From Actinomycetota bacterium (GTDB lineage Bacteria; Actinomycetota; Nitriliruptoria; Nitriliruptorales; Nitriliruptoraceae), in the NCBI GenBank assembly GCA_019347575.1, contig JAHWKY010000001.1, positions 232,762-296,761 on the forward strand: a stretch of 64,000 nucleotides of DNA. Reading direction: 5' to 3'. Under the pieces are notes generated by a model. The model ran no database searches and had not been told where the DNA came from. It saw nothing but the letters and a program-made list of their open reading frames with translations. This document shows, piece by piece, positions 26,046 to 34,270 of the stretch. Numbering within the stretch: position 1 is the stretch's first letter; the number at the start of each line of letters is the position of its first letter. Position numbers and translations under genes: made by a program.

Positions 26046-26061
26046 GTTCGATATATCGAAC
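26046..26061. promoter_or_regulatory. 16-bp perfect palindrome GTTCGATATATCGAAC
   Basis: It has the same GTTCG-N6-CGAAC half-sites and spacing as 16306-16321. It lies downstream of the predicted ribBA promoter, a position suited to repressor roadblock. It stands out as an AT-rich core in GC-rich surroundings. Confidence 0.65.
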
Positions 26062-26087
26062 CAACATCGACCAGAGAGGTGGACGGC

Positions 26088-27350
26088 GTGGACGCTCTGG
26101 ACGAGGTGCGCTTCGCGGGACCACGTCCCGGACGTGACCTGTCGACGGTCGAGGACGCGATCGACACCATCCGCGCGGGCGGCATGGTGATCGTCGTCGA
26201 CGACGAGGACCGCGAGAACGAGGGCGACTTCGTGATGGCGGCCGACTGGGTGACGCCCGAGGCGGTCAACTTCATGATCACCCACGGCCGCGGCCTGCTG
26301 TGCCTGCCGCTCACGGGTGAGCGCCTCGAGGAGCTGGCGATCCAGCCGATGGTGCCGGAGTCGGCCGGGCTGGAAGAGACCGCGTTCACGGTCTCGATCG
26401 ATCTCGACGAGCGCGGCAACACCGGCATCTCCGCCCTCGACCGGGCACGGTGCATCCGCCGTGCCGTCTCGGCCGACGCGCGCCCCGCCGACTTCCGCCG
26501 CCCCGGCCACGTGTTCCCCCTGCGGGCGCAGGACGGCGGCGTGCTGCGCCGCGCCGGCCACACCGAGGCCGCGGTCGACCTCGCACGGCTCGCCGGGCTC
26601 TCACCGGCCGGGGTCATCTGCGAGATCATGAACCCCGATGGGACGATGGCGCGGCTGCCTCAGCTCCTCGCGATCGCGGAGCGGTTCGACCTCCACGTCG
26701 TCACCATCGCCGACCTGATCGCGTACCGCAGCCGCGCCGAGTCCCTGGTGCACCGAGTCTCGGAGGCGACCATCCCCACGGCGTTCGGGGCGTGGCGCGC
26801 CATCGGCTACGAGTCCGCCGGCGATGGTCTGCAGCACGTCGCGCTCGTCTGCGGCGACGTCGAGGGACGCGCCGACGTGCTGGTGCGGATGCACTCGGAG
26901 TGCCTCACCGGCGACGTGTTCGGGTCGCTTCGCTGCGACTGCGGCGTGCAGCTACACGACGCCATGCGCCTGATCGCCGAAGAGGGGGCCGGCGTCGTCG
27001 TCTACATCCGCGGCCACGAGGGTCGCGGCATCGGCATCGTGCACAAGCTGCACGCCTACAAGCTGCAGGACGAGGGCAAGGACACGGTCGAGGCCAACCT
27101 CGAGCTCGGCTTCCCCGCCGACAGCCGCGACTACGGCACGGGTGCGCAGATCCTCGCTGACCTGGGCCTGACGACGCTGCGCCTACTGACCAACAACCCA
27201 CTGAAGCGGTCGGCACTCGAGGGGCACGGTCTGCGGATCGTGGAGCGGGTCGCGCTCGAGACCGCCCCCACGGAGCACAACCTCAAGTACCTCGAGGCCA
27301 AGCGCGACAAGCTCGGCCACGAGCTGCGCCTCGAGTCCGAGACCGCCTGA
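26088..27350 (+). CDS. ribBA: Bifunctional 3,4-dihydroxy-2-butanone-4-phosphate synthase / GTP cyclohydrolase II
   Basis: A riboflavin-pathway enzyme supplying both precursors. The GTG at 26088 (420 aa) is preferred over the one at 26079 because GAGAGGTGG then lies at proper spacing. The N-terminal RibB domain shows DDEDRENEGDFV, THGRGLLCLPL, TGISALDRA, RPGHVFPLRA and GHTEAAVDLARLAGL. The C-terminal RibA domain shows RMHSECLTGDVFGSLRCDCG (zinc cysteines), YIRGHEGRGIG, DTVEANLELGF and LLTNNPLKR. An FMN-reductase-like gene follows. No FMN riboswitch is visible upstream; instead there is a palindromic operator. Confidence 0.95.
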   Translation: MDALDEVRFAGPRPGRDLSTVEDAIDTIRAGGMVIVVDDEDRENEGDFVMAADWVTPEAVNFMITHGRGLLCLPLTGERLEELAIQPMVPESAGLEETAFTVSIDLDERGNTGISALDRARCIRRAVSADARPADFRRPGHVFPLRAQDGGVLRRAGHTEAAVDLARLAGLSPAGVICEIMNPDGTMARLPQLLAIAERFDLHVVTIADLIAYRSRAESLVHRVSEATIPTAFGAWRAIGYESAGDGLQHVALVCGDVEGRADVLVRMHSECLTGDVFGSLRCDCGVQLHDAMRLIAEEGAGVVVYIRGHEGRGIGIVHKLHAYKLQDEGKDTVEANLELGFPADSRDYGTGAQILADLGLTTLRLLTNNPLKRSALEGHGLRIVERVALETAPTEHNLKYLEAKRDKLGHELRLESETA

Positions 27351-27401
27351 CCGTTGACGCCGCGGACGGCCGACGCTGACGCCCCGCCCGGAGGACGACC
27401 G

Positions 27402-28010
27402 ATGACCGAGCGCCAGCCCCACATCGTCGGGATCGGCGGAACGACCCGCCCGTTCTCCTCCACCGAGAAGGCCTTGCGCTTCGCGCTGCGCAGCGCCGAG
27501 GAGCACGGCGCGACGACGCGCGGCTTCTTCGGTGCGGATCTCGCGGAGCTGCCGATGTACGCGCCCGAGAACCCCGAGCGTCACCCCCGCGCGGTCGAGC
27601 TGATCGAGGAGCTGCGCCGCGCCGACGGCCTCATCCTCGCCTCACCGGGCTACCACGGTGGCGTCTCGGGCCTGGTGAAGAACGCCATCGACTACACCGA
27701 GGACCTCAGGGACGACGAGCGGGCGTACTGCACCGGCCTGCCCGTGGGATGCATCGCCACGGGAGCCGGGTGGCAGGGGGTCGTCACCACGCTCGAGCAG
27801 CTGCGCACGATCGTCCACGCGCTCCGTGGCTGGTGCACGCCGCTCGGGGCTGGTATCAACACCGTCGCGGTGAAGGTGTACGACGACGACGGTGAGGTCA
27901 TCGACGAGCGCGCCCGCTTCCAGCTCGGGATGGTGGGTGAGGAGGTCACCGAGTTCGCGACCCTGCGCCTGCGATCGGTCGCAGCGGCCAGCGCGCCCGC
28001 GACCGCCTGA
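27402..28010 (+). CDS. NADPH-dependent FMN reductase family flavoprotein
   Basis: A 202-aa flavodoxin-like protein. ATG 27402 was chosen because GGAGGACG precedes it and homology begins at IVGIGGTTRPFSSTEKAL (phosphate-binding loop). The central motif LILASPGYHGGVSGLVKNAIDYTEDL is the signature of the NADPH-dependent FMN reductase/azoreductase family. It follows ribBA by 51 bp, so flavin synthesis and a flavin reductase are likely coexpressed. Reduced FMN could feed the LLM monooxygenases, but that link is inference. Confidence 0.88.
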   Translation: MTERQPHIVGIGGTTRPFSSTEKALRFALRSAEEHGATTRGFFGADLAELPMYAPENPERHPRAVELIEELRRADGLILASPGYHGGVSGLVKNAIDYTEDLRDDERAYCTGLPVGCIATGAGWQGVVTTLEQLRTIVHALRGWCTPLGAGINTVAVKVYDDDGEVIDERARFQLGMVGEEVTEFATLRLRSVAAASAPATA

Positions 28011-28244
28011 CTACTCGCCAGGAGGCGGCGTGACGCTCGGGGTCAGATCGTCCTGGGCGTCGGGCGGGTTGCCACCGGTGATCGTCACCTCGTACTGGGT
28101 GTCTCCCACCTCGACGATGTCGACCTCGGTGTGCCCCTCGGCACGCAGATCCTCGACGGCCTGGCGCGCGTCCGCCTCGGAGGTGTAGGTCGCCACCGTC
28201 ACGGGCTGGTTCTCGGGGCGCATCTGTGGTGGTTGCTCGGGCAC
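28011..28244 (-). CDS. Small stress-type protein, paralogue A
   Basis: A 77-aa protein that starts with GTG and ends directly against the FMN reductase gene (convergent). The core VATYTSEADARQAVEDLRAEGHTEVDIVEVGDTQYEVTI predicts a beta-alpha-beta-beta fold like general-stress-protein-17M/heat-induced modules (SPOR-like in size). The C-terminus is Pro/Thr-rich. It is homologous to the next gene, so the two arose by tandem duplication. Function unknown. Confidence 0.7.
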   Translation of the reverse strand: MPEQPPQMRPENQPVTVATYTSEADARQAVEDLRAEGHTEVDIVEVGDTQYEVTITGGNPPDAQDDLTPSVTPPPGE

Positions 28245-28258
28245 GATGTTGGCTCCGA

Positions 28259-28471
28259 TCAGGCGTGTGTCTGGACGCTGCGCTGTGTTCGCTCGGTGGC
28301 GAGACGTTCGGCGCCGATGGCCTCGCTCCTCGGCACCGTGACCTCGTAGCCATCGTCATCGACCCGCTGCACCCCGGCGTCGTGGCCCTCCGCCCTGAGC
28401 TCGTCGGCGGTGGCGTGCGCCTCCTCCGGCGTGGTGTAGGTCGCGATGGTCTCACGGTCGGTGGTCGGCAC
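28259..28471 (-). CDS. Small stress-type protein, paralogue B
   Basis: A 70-aa protein starting at GTG 28471 behind GGAGGG. The core ETIATYTTPEEAHATADELRAEGHDAGVQRVDDDGYEVTV is aligned to paralogue A without gaps through DLRAEGH/ELRAEGH. It lies 14 bp upstream of paralogue A in the same orientation, so they are cotranscribed. Function unknown; the fold resembles general-stress 17M-type domains. Confidence 0.7.
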   Translation of the reverse strand: MPTTDRETIATYTTPEEAHATADELRAEGHDAGVQRVDDDGYEVTVPRSEAIGAERLATERTQRSVQTHA

Positions 28472-28652
28472 GGTTCCCTCCGTCGGTCGGTGGTACCTGT
28501 GAAGGCACTTCGAACCTACGCCCCGCGTCGGGGCGCAGCCTGGCATCACACTGAACCTTCGGGGGTCCTCGGTCGTCGCAACGGGTGACGGCGGTGGACG
28601 AGCACACCGTGGTGGAGGACGATGCGGCGTCGGTACCGGCCGAAGGCGTGGG

Positions 28653-29189
28653 GTGTACGAGCCACCGGCGGATCTCGTGCGAGCAGCGGCTGGGGGCGAC
28701 CTGGCCGCGTACGAGACCATCGTGCGTGCGTACCAGGACCCCCTGTGGCGGTTCCTGCGCTACCTCGTCACCGACCCCGATCTCGCGCACGACCTCGCTC
28801 AGGAGACGTTCCTACGGCTGCACACCAAGCTCGCGTCGTACCGCTTCCGGTCGCGCTTCTCGACCTGGCTGTTCCAGGTCGCACGCAACCTCGCCATCGA
28901 CGAGCTGCGGCGCCGGAGTCGCCGGGATGCGCTCACGGCGGCGGTGCGACCGCGACTCGACCGTCCCGGACCCGACCTGCACACCGAGCTCGAGCACGCG
29001 CTCGCCGACCTGTCACCCAAGCTGCGCGAGGCGCTGCTGCTCATCGAGGTTGCGGGGTTCACCTACCGCGAAGCAGGCGAGCTCCTCGGCATCCGGGAGG
29101 GGACGGTCAAGAGCCGCGTGTTCCACGCCCGGCGCCAGGTGACGTCCTGGTTCGCCGACGGCGACGAGGAGGGCACCGGTGAGGTGTGA
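28653..29189 (+). CDS. ECF-type sigma-70 factor
   Basis: A 178-aa sigma factor. Region 2 (residues about 18-85) contains DLAHDLAQETFLRLHTKLASYRFRSRFSTWLFQVARNLAIDELRRR. Region 4 (about 110-165) contains LSPKLREALLLIEVAGFTYREAGELLGIREGTVKSRVFHARRQ. The GTG start is at 28653. Its last 11 bases overlap the anti-sigma gene, the classic arrangement that keeps sigma and anti-sigma stoichiometric. Confidence 0.93.
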   Translation: MYEPPADLVRAAAGGDLAAYETIVRAYQDPLWRFLRYLVTDPDLAHDLAQETFLRLHTKLASYRFRSRFSTWLFQVARNLAIDELRRRSRRDALTAAVRPRLDRPGPDLHTELEHALADLSPKLREALLLIEVAGFTYREAGELLGIREGTVKSRVFHARRQVTSWFADGDEEGTGEV

Positions 29190-30993
29190 CCTCGCGCAGG
29201 AGCTGCTGTCCGAGCGCGCCGACGGCGAGCTGACCTCGGGCACGGCCGCTCTCGACGCGCACGTCGCCACCTGCGGCGACTGCCGGGCCTTCCTCCACGG
29301 GACGGACCTCATCCGCCACTCGCTGAGGGTCCAGGCGGTCGCCGAGGTCGGCGACATCGCGTCGAGCGTGCGTCGCGAGCTCGAGCGCCGTCAGCGAGCC
29401 CGCGTCCGGTCGCGCCGCCCCGCGTTGTTCCTGGTGGCCGCGACGTTCGTCGTCGCGTTCGCGGTCGGGGCGCTGTCGGCGGGTCTGTTCGCCCCGAACC
29501 CCGCGGTCGCCGAGGGCATCGGCCGCCGCGTCCTCGCCGCACAGGCTGGGGTGGAGTCGTTGACCGCTGAGGTCGAGATCGTCGAGCACGGCTGGCACCC
29601 CGAGGTTCCCGTGCGGCGCGCCGAGGGCTCGCTGGTCTACCGCGCGCCCGAGACGCTCGTGCTCGTGCTCGAGGACCGCACGGAGTACCCATCGAAGCAG
29701 TGGCGGAGCAACGACACGGCCCTCGTCGTGGATGACGACCGCGCGTGGCAACGCGGGACCCCTCGGTGTCCGTCCTCGGCGCAGCCGGGATGCAGCCTGG
29801 GGCCGAGGACGGTCGCGTGGGAGCGGCGCGAGCCGTTCGCGGCACCGGTTCCGTCGGCGCTCGACCTGGTCGTGCCGGTCACCAGCTTCGCGCCCGACGG
29901 ACCCGTGGAGGATCTGGGCACCCGGCGTATCGGCTCCCGTGACACGGTCGGCGTGGCCGTTCCGGCGGCGCAGGTCGCGCCGGTGCTGGACACGCTGACG
30001 AGTGCTGGGAACTGGCGCGCCTTCCATCCCTCCGACCGTGCCGAGGTGTGGCTCGACGAGCGCTGGATGGTGCCGCTCGACGTCGTCGTCACGGCCGGGT
30101 CTGGTGACGAACGTGAGCGCTGGGCGGCGGCTCACGGGTACGCCGACGCGGCAGGTGACGTGATCCTCGCGGTGCGCTTCCGTGCCATCGCGATCAACGA
30201 GGACGTCGAGATCGCCGCTCCGCCCGTGCCGACGGAGGCGACGTCGGTAGCCGGAGCGTTCACACCGGGTCCGGTCGAGGTCCCGGAGCCGACGTGGCTG
30301 CCGGACGGCTTCGCGCCCCACCTGACCGGCGCGGTCCTGCCCACCAAGGGAACCGACATCCGGGTCGCGAGCTGGACCGATGGTCGTGCCTGGGTGAAGG
30401 TCCGCGCCACCGTGAGCTGGGACCAGCCGCGGCTCTTCGGCGACCTCGGTGGGGTGGTCCGTCGCGTGGATCTGGAGGACGGAGTCGTGTACGTCGCGGA
30501 GGGGGGTCGCACGGTCGCGCTCCACGGCGACGACGTCGACGTCGTGGTCACGGGCAGCATCGCACCGGTCGAGCTCCTGCGGGTCGCCGACTCGCTCGAG
30601 GTGACGGGGCGCGCGGTCCCCAGCGGCTGGGCCGAGGCTGCCGCCAGCATGCTGACGGAGGCGATCGATGCGCGACCGGGACTGCTGGTCCCGACCGAGC
30701 TGGCCGGGTTCGGCCCACCGGGTGTGCAGGTGGGCGACGGTGCTGTCGTGCTCGGCTACGCCGGAGCCGGCGACCGCGCGCTGGTGATCGTGCAGCGGTC
30801 GGGGATCCAGCTCGGGCCCCCGCTCGCAGCGGATGTGCTCGGGGTCGAGGTGCGCGGCACGGCGGGGCGCTACACCCCCGGCCGCGGTGAGCTCGAGTGG
30901 GTGGAGGGCGACACCCTCGTGGCCCTGAGGAGCCGCACGCTGAACCTCACCGAGCTGCTGGCCGTGGCCGACAGCCTGGAGGCCGCTGCGTGA
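29179..30993 (+). CDS. Zinc-finger anti-sigma factor fused to RseB/LolA-like extracytoplasmic domain
   Basis: A 604-aa membrane protein. The cytoplasmic N-terminus is a ZAS domain with Cys3 and His28-x3-Cys32-x2-Cys35 (HVATCGDC). A single membrane helix lies at about 84-108 (ALFLVAATFVVAFAVGALSAGLFA). The large exported part starts with a MucB/RseB-like sensor domain (GRRVLAAQAGVESLTAEVEIVEHG, then RAPETLVLVLEDR). A second repeat-like half contains two similar SLEV/SLEAA-type ends (LLRVADSLEV, LLAVADSLEA). It probably holds the sigma factor at the membrane and senses envelope lipids or proteins. The fusion is unusually long. Confidence 0.85.
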   Translation: MRCDLAQELLSERADGELTSGTAALDAHVATCGDCRAFLHGTDLIRHSLRVQAVAEVGDIASSVRRELERRQRARVRSRRPALFLVAATFVVAFAVGALSAGLFAPNPAVAEGIGRRVLAAQAGVESLTAEVEIVEHGWHPEVPVRRAEGSLVYRAPETLVLVLEDRTEYPSKQWRSNDTALVVDDDRAWQRGTPRCPSSAQPGCSLGPRTVAWERREPFAAPVPSALDLVVPVTSFAPDGPVEDLGTRRIGSRDTVGVAVPAAQVAPVLDTLTSAGNWRAFHPSDRAEVWLDERWMVPLDVVVTAGSGDERERWAAAHGYADAAGDVILAVRFRAIAINEDVEIAAPPVPTEATSVAGAFTPGPVEVPEPTWLPDGFAPHLTGAVLPTKGTDIRVASWTDGRAWVKVRATVSWDQPRLFGDLGGVVRRVDLEDGVVYVAEGGRTVALHGDDVDVVVTGSIAPVELLRVADSLEVTGRAVPSGWAEAAASMLTEAIDARPGLLVPTELAGFGPPGVQVGDGAVVLGYAGAGDRALVIVQRSGIQLGPPLAADVLGVEVRGTAGRYTPGRGELEWVEGDTLVALRSRTLNLTELLAVADSLEAAA

Positions 30994-32204
30994 GGCGCAT
31001 CGCGCAGCTGGTCGCCGTCGCCCTGGCGGGGGTCGTCCTCGGGGCGCTCACCGTCGTCGCCGTGCAGGCGCCGGCCGTGCCCGAGGAGCCCGCTGCGTCC
31101 GAGGTGCCGGTGGTCGCGGCCGCCCCGCTCCCCGCTCCGGCCGAGCGCATCCTGCTCGTCTGGGGGTCGGGGGGTGTCCCGACCGACCTCGCGGACACGC
31201 TGGCTGCGCTGCCCGGTATCACCTCGACGACCGTCGTCGCGGGCGATCGCGTCGACCTCGTCGAGTCACGCAACTCCGACGGTGCGGTCGTGGGGTCGTG
31301 GGCGGATGGCTCGGTCGTGCCGCTCGACGCGCTGGCCGTCGATCCCGTCGGGTACGCCGCGCTGCTGCCTCCCACCAGCGCCGCGACGTTCGCCGGACTG
31401 CGAGGGGGCGAAGCCGTGCTCGGCGAGACCTCGGCGCGTCTGCGGGGTACCGGAGCTGGAGGGATCCTCGTGACGTCCTCGGGGGTCGAGTTGCGGATCG
31501 GCGCCGTGGTCGACGACCAGGACGTCGCCGGTGCTGAGGTCGTGGTCGCGCGTGCGACCGCGAGCGATGTCGGGATCGTGACCGACCGGTTCGTGCTGCT
31601 CACGTACAAGGGTGAGCGCGCCGCCGTCGAGAGCGCGATCCGCGGCGCCGCACCCGACCTCACGTTGCGCGTCCGGGCACCGGGGGAGACCCCGTTCCTG
31701 CGCCATGGGGACGCCGTGCTCCCTCAGGTGCTCGTCAAGGAGCGCTTCGGGGAGTTCTCGTTCCGTCCACCACCGGGGGATGAGCGCGAGTTCGAGCCGG
31801 ACCCGGCGTTCGAGGCGGCGAACATCGTGAGCGAGGAGGTGCCGCTGCTCGGCGTGGTGCGGTGCCACCGCGGCATCGTGGACGCGCTGCGCGGGGCGCT
31901 GGAGGACCTCGTCGCGCGCGGGCTCGCACACCTCGTGGACCCCACCGCCTTCGCGGGGTGCCACAACCCGCGGCTCACCACCCCAGGTGGCAGCGTCTCG
32001 CACCACGCGTGGGGTGTGGCGTTCGACCTCAACTACGACGCCAACCCGACCGGGATCGCCTCGGTCCAGGATCCGCGGCTGGTCGAGACGTTGGAGCGCT
32101 GGGGCTTCACCTGGGGCGGCTTCTGGCTGGTCCCCGACCCGGCGCACTTCGAGTACCGCGGTCCGCCCGACCTGGTCATGGTCAAGGCGCGAGCTGCTGA
32201 CTGA
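30990..32204 (+). CDS. M15-family (VanY-like D-alanyl-D-alanine) metallopeptidase, membrane-anchored
   Basis: A 404-aa protein whose GTG overlaps the anti-sigma stop by four bases. An N-terminal signal/anchor (AQLVAVALAGVVLGALTVVAVQ) leads to an extracellular region of about 260 residues without a recognised fold, then a C-terminal M15 peptidase: SHHAWGVAFD (SxHxxGxAxD; His339, Asp346) and PDPAHFEY (His386). It would trim D-Ala-D-Ala in peptidoglycan. As third gene of a sigma/anti-sigma operon, it is a likely direct output of an envelope-stress response. Confidence 0.85.
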   Translation: MRRIAQLVAVALAGVVLGALTVVAVQAPAVPEEPAASEVPVVAAAPLPAPAERILLVWGSGGVPTDLADTLAALPGITSTTVVAGDRVDLVESRNSDGAVVGSWADGSVVPLDALAVDPVGYAALLPPTSAATFAGLRGGEAVLGETSARLRGTGAGGILVTSSGVELRIGAVVDDQDVAGAEVVVARATASDVGIVTDRFVLLTYKGERAAVESAIRGAAPDLTLRVRAPGETPFLRHGDAVLPQVLVKERFGEFSFRPPPGDEREFEPDPAFEAANIVSEEVPLLGVVRCHRGIVDALRGALEDLVARGLAHLVDPTAFAGCHNPRLTTPGGSVSHHAWGVAFDLNYDANPTGIASVQDPRLVETLERWGFTWGGFWLVPDPAHFEYRGPPDLVMVKARAAD

Positions 32205-32260
32205 ACGTTCGCGCGTCGTCGTTCGTCGCACGAGATGAGCGCCATCATCGGGAGGGAACC

Positions 32261-32794
32261 ATGCGCCGCGTCCTCGTCATCAGCACGCTCATCGCCATCG
32301 CCACGCTGTGGTCCGCTGCACCCGCGGGAGCCGGGGGTGGAGGTGGCGCGATCTGTGATGGCTACTCAGAGGCGTCCACCATCGAGATGTTCGATCACTG
32401 CTTCCAGGGGACGGCGCACACCGTCGCACCGGGGATGAGCGTGACCGTCATCAACCAGGGACAGGCGCCCCACACCTTCACCGCCGCTGACGGCAGCTTC
32501 GACAGCGGTGTGCTGCAGCCGGGCGAGAGCTGGGAGGTGAGCTTCGATGAGTCCGGCGTCGCGACGGTCTACTGCACGCTTCACGGTACGCCCGAAGGTC
32601 ACGGGATGGCCGGGGCGGTGCTCGTCGACGGCGGGGCGCTCGCGTCCGCGGTAGCGGATGAACGCTCGAACGCCGCCGGTTGGTGGCCGGCCTCGACGAT
32701 CGGGTTCGCGCTCCTCAGCCTGGTGCTGGCGGTGAGGTCGCTCCGCAACCGTGGACGGACGGCGGCCGACGAGCGCGAACCCCAGCTCGTCTGA
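32261..32794 (+). CDS. Exported, membrane-anchored cupredoxin
   Basis: A 177-aa protein. The signal peptide runs to about residue 24. A plastocyanin-type domain carries a full type-1 copper set: His71 (APHTFT), Cys105, His108 (VYCTLHG) and Met116 (GHGMAG). A C-terminal membrane helix is at about 143-162, followed by a basic tail. Its stop overlaps the next start (TGATG-type), so the two are coupled. It may carry electrons or sequester copper outside the membrane. Confidence 0.87.
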   Translation: MRRVLVISTLIAIATLWSAAPAGAGGGGGAICDGYSEASTIEMFDHCFQGTAHTVAPGMSVTVINQGQAPHTFTAADGSFDSGVLQPGESWEVSFDESGVATVYCTLHGTPEGHGMAGAVLVDGGALASAVADERSNAAGWWPASTIGFALLSLVLAVRSLRNRGRTAADEREPQLV

Positions 32795-33444
32795 TGGTCT
32801 CCCGACGGGCCCTGTCGGTCGCGCTCGCGTCCGCTGCGGCGAGCCTCACGCTGTGGGTCGGGCCCGCCGCCGCCGGCGGCTGGTGGAGCTGGATCCAGCT
32901 CGACGACACCTACCTCGCGATCGGCGAGGAGGTCACGGCCCGCGCGACGGTCATGTTCCCCACGGTCGCCGAGGCCGACGCGGCCCGCGTGCACCAGGGT
33001 TACGCGGCCTACCTCCTGCGTGGCATCGATGTCGCCGCCCTCGAGGAGGCGATGATGGTGCCGGAGCCGGGGGCTTGGTGGTCGCCGCCCGAGGTGGCCC
33101 TGGAGGTCGGGGCGGTCGATCTGAAGGACGGCGACGCCAACCTCCTCGTGGCCGAGGCGTCGTTCACCGTCCCGGAGGTCGAGACCGGAGAGTGGGCGCT
33201 GATGTTCTGCGACGCTGGATGCGTGAACCCGCTCGCGGACGTCGCACCCACGTTGGGCCTGCATATCGCCGCGGACGTCCAGAGCGCGACCCTCACGGAC
33301 GAGCTGAGTGAGCAGGTCGCGGTTCTCGACACGGATGTGCCGCCGGTCACTGGTTCGGGTGGGCCGGGGTGGCTGCCGATCGGTGGCGGGATCGTGGGCA
33401 GTGTCGCGCTGGCGTCGATCCTGCCCCGCAGGCGACGGGGCTGA
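32794..33444 (+). CDS. Exported protein with C-terminal anchor, unknown function
   Basis: A 216-aa protein coupled to the cupredoxin gene (ATG 32794 shares a base with its stop). The signal peptide ends near PAAAGG. The middle is beta-rich with WWSWIQLDDTYLAIGEEVTARATVMF and a Cys pair (FCDAGC). The C-terminus VPPVTGSGG, then a hydrophobic segment and RRRRG, resembles a degenerate sorting signal, like the anchor of the protein at 2970. No family is recognised. The coupling suggests it works with the cupredoxin. Confidence 0.65.
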   Translation: MVSRRALSVALASAAASLTLWVGPAAAGGWWSWIQLDDTYLAIGEEVTARATVMFPTVAEADAARVHQGYAAYLLRGIDVAALEEAMMVPEPGAWWSPPEVALEVGAVDLKDGDANLLVAEASFTVPEVETGEWALMFCDAGCVNPLADVAPTLGLHIAADVQSATLTDELSEQVAVLDTDVPPVTGSGGPGWLPIGGGIVGSVALASILPRRRRG

Positions 33445-33462
33445 TCCTGCACCAGCGCGCGG

Positions 33463-34167
33463 CTACCAGTTGACGCGGATACGCCCGGGGTCGATCGGGG
33501 TCGGCGGGGCTGCCTGTGCTCTCGGGCGGCGGAGTCGGCCCACGACGAGCAGCGTCACAGCGACGAGCCCGGCAGCCCCGCCGGCGACGACGAGCCACGG
33601 CGCGCCTCCTTGCGGCGTCCCGGCCGGTGGCGTCACGTCGGGGAAGATCTTGATGTGTGCAGCGAGCGCCTCTCGTGTGAGGTCGCTGACGGTCGGCTGG
33701 TGGTCGAGTTGGGCGTAGACGATGAGGTCGCGGCCGGTCGCGCGTGCGACCTCGAGCAGCGTGAACCCGTTGCCCTCCGTCCCGACCGTGGCCAGGTGCG
33801 CGACCGTGTGAGGAGCCACCTCAGGGACCGGTGTCCACTCGGGTAGGGAAGAGGGGTCCATCGCAGCCAGGGCGCGCGCTGCCTCGTCGCGATCGCGAAG
33901 ACGCACAGCGTTCACGAGCAGACGCTGGTCGCCACGCCGGATGATCCCGAGTGCGCCGATCTCGCGGTGGATGTCCAGGCCCTGATGTGCATCTAGGAAG
34001 CTGCCGTAGTCGGGATGCACCGGTCCGTCCGGGCCGGTCACGAGCTCCGCCCCGTCGGGCACGATGAGCAGGGCCTCGATCGGCGCCTCGGCGCTCGCCG
34101 CAGCCCCGGCGCACGCGAGTACGACCGCGACGACGGTCGTGGCCAGTGCGGTGTGGAGTGTTCGCAG
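33463..34167 (-). CDS. Exported single-pass membrane protein, non-canonical start
   Basis: The first ATG/GTG/TTG in frame is the GTG at 34062 (199 aa), but the frame upstream clearly encodes a signal peptide (LATTVVAVVLACAGAAASAEAP), so translation must start earlier. The frame is open back to a TGA near 34224 without ATG, GTG or TTG. A CTG at 34167, seven bases after GGGGGA, is the best candidate, giving 234 aa. The mature part contains VHPDYGSFLDAHQGLDIHREIGALGI and ends with a membrane helix (APWLVVAGGAAGLVAVTLLVVG) and a basic tail. No family is recognised. It is convergent with the preceding gene, 18 bp away. Confidence 0.6.
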   Translation of the reverse strand: MRTLHTALATTVVAVVLACAGAAASAEAPIEALLIVPDGAELVTGPDGPVHPDYGSFLDAHQGLDIHREIGALGIIRRGDQRLLVNAVRLRDRDEAARALAAMDPSSLPEWTPVPEVAPHTVAHLATVGTEGNGFTLLEVARATGRDLIVYAQLDHQPTVSDLTREALAAHIKIFPDVTPPAGTPQGGAPWLVVAGGAAGLVAVTLLVVGRLRRPRAQAAPPTPIDPGRIRVNW

Positions 34168-34270
34168 GACGAGTCCCCCGGGTGTCTCCGGGGTCAGTCG
34201 GTCCCATGGGCCACGAACTTGAGAGGTCCGGCTTCACACGCCCGCGTCGTCGACGCGTGGTCGGGTCGGT

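Noticed and set aside
25986..26087. FMN riboswitch upstream of ribBA
   Set aside because: The gap is only about 100 bp and holds a promoter and a palindrome; the conserved RFN segments are not recognisable.
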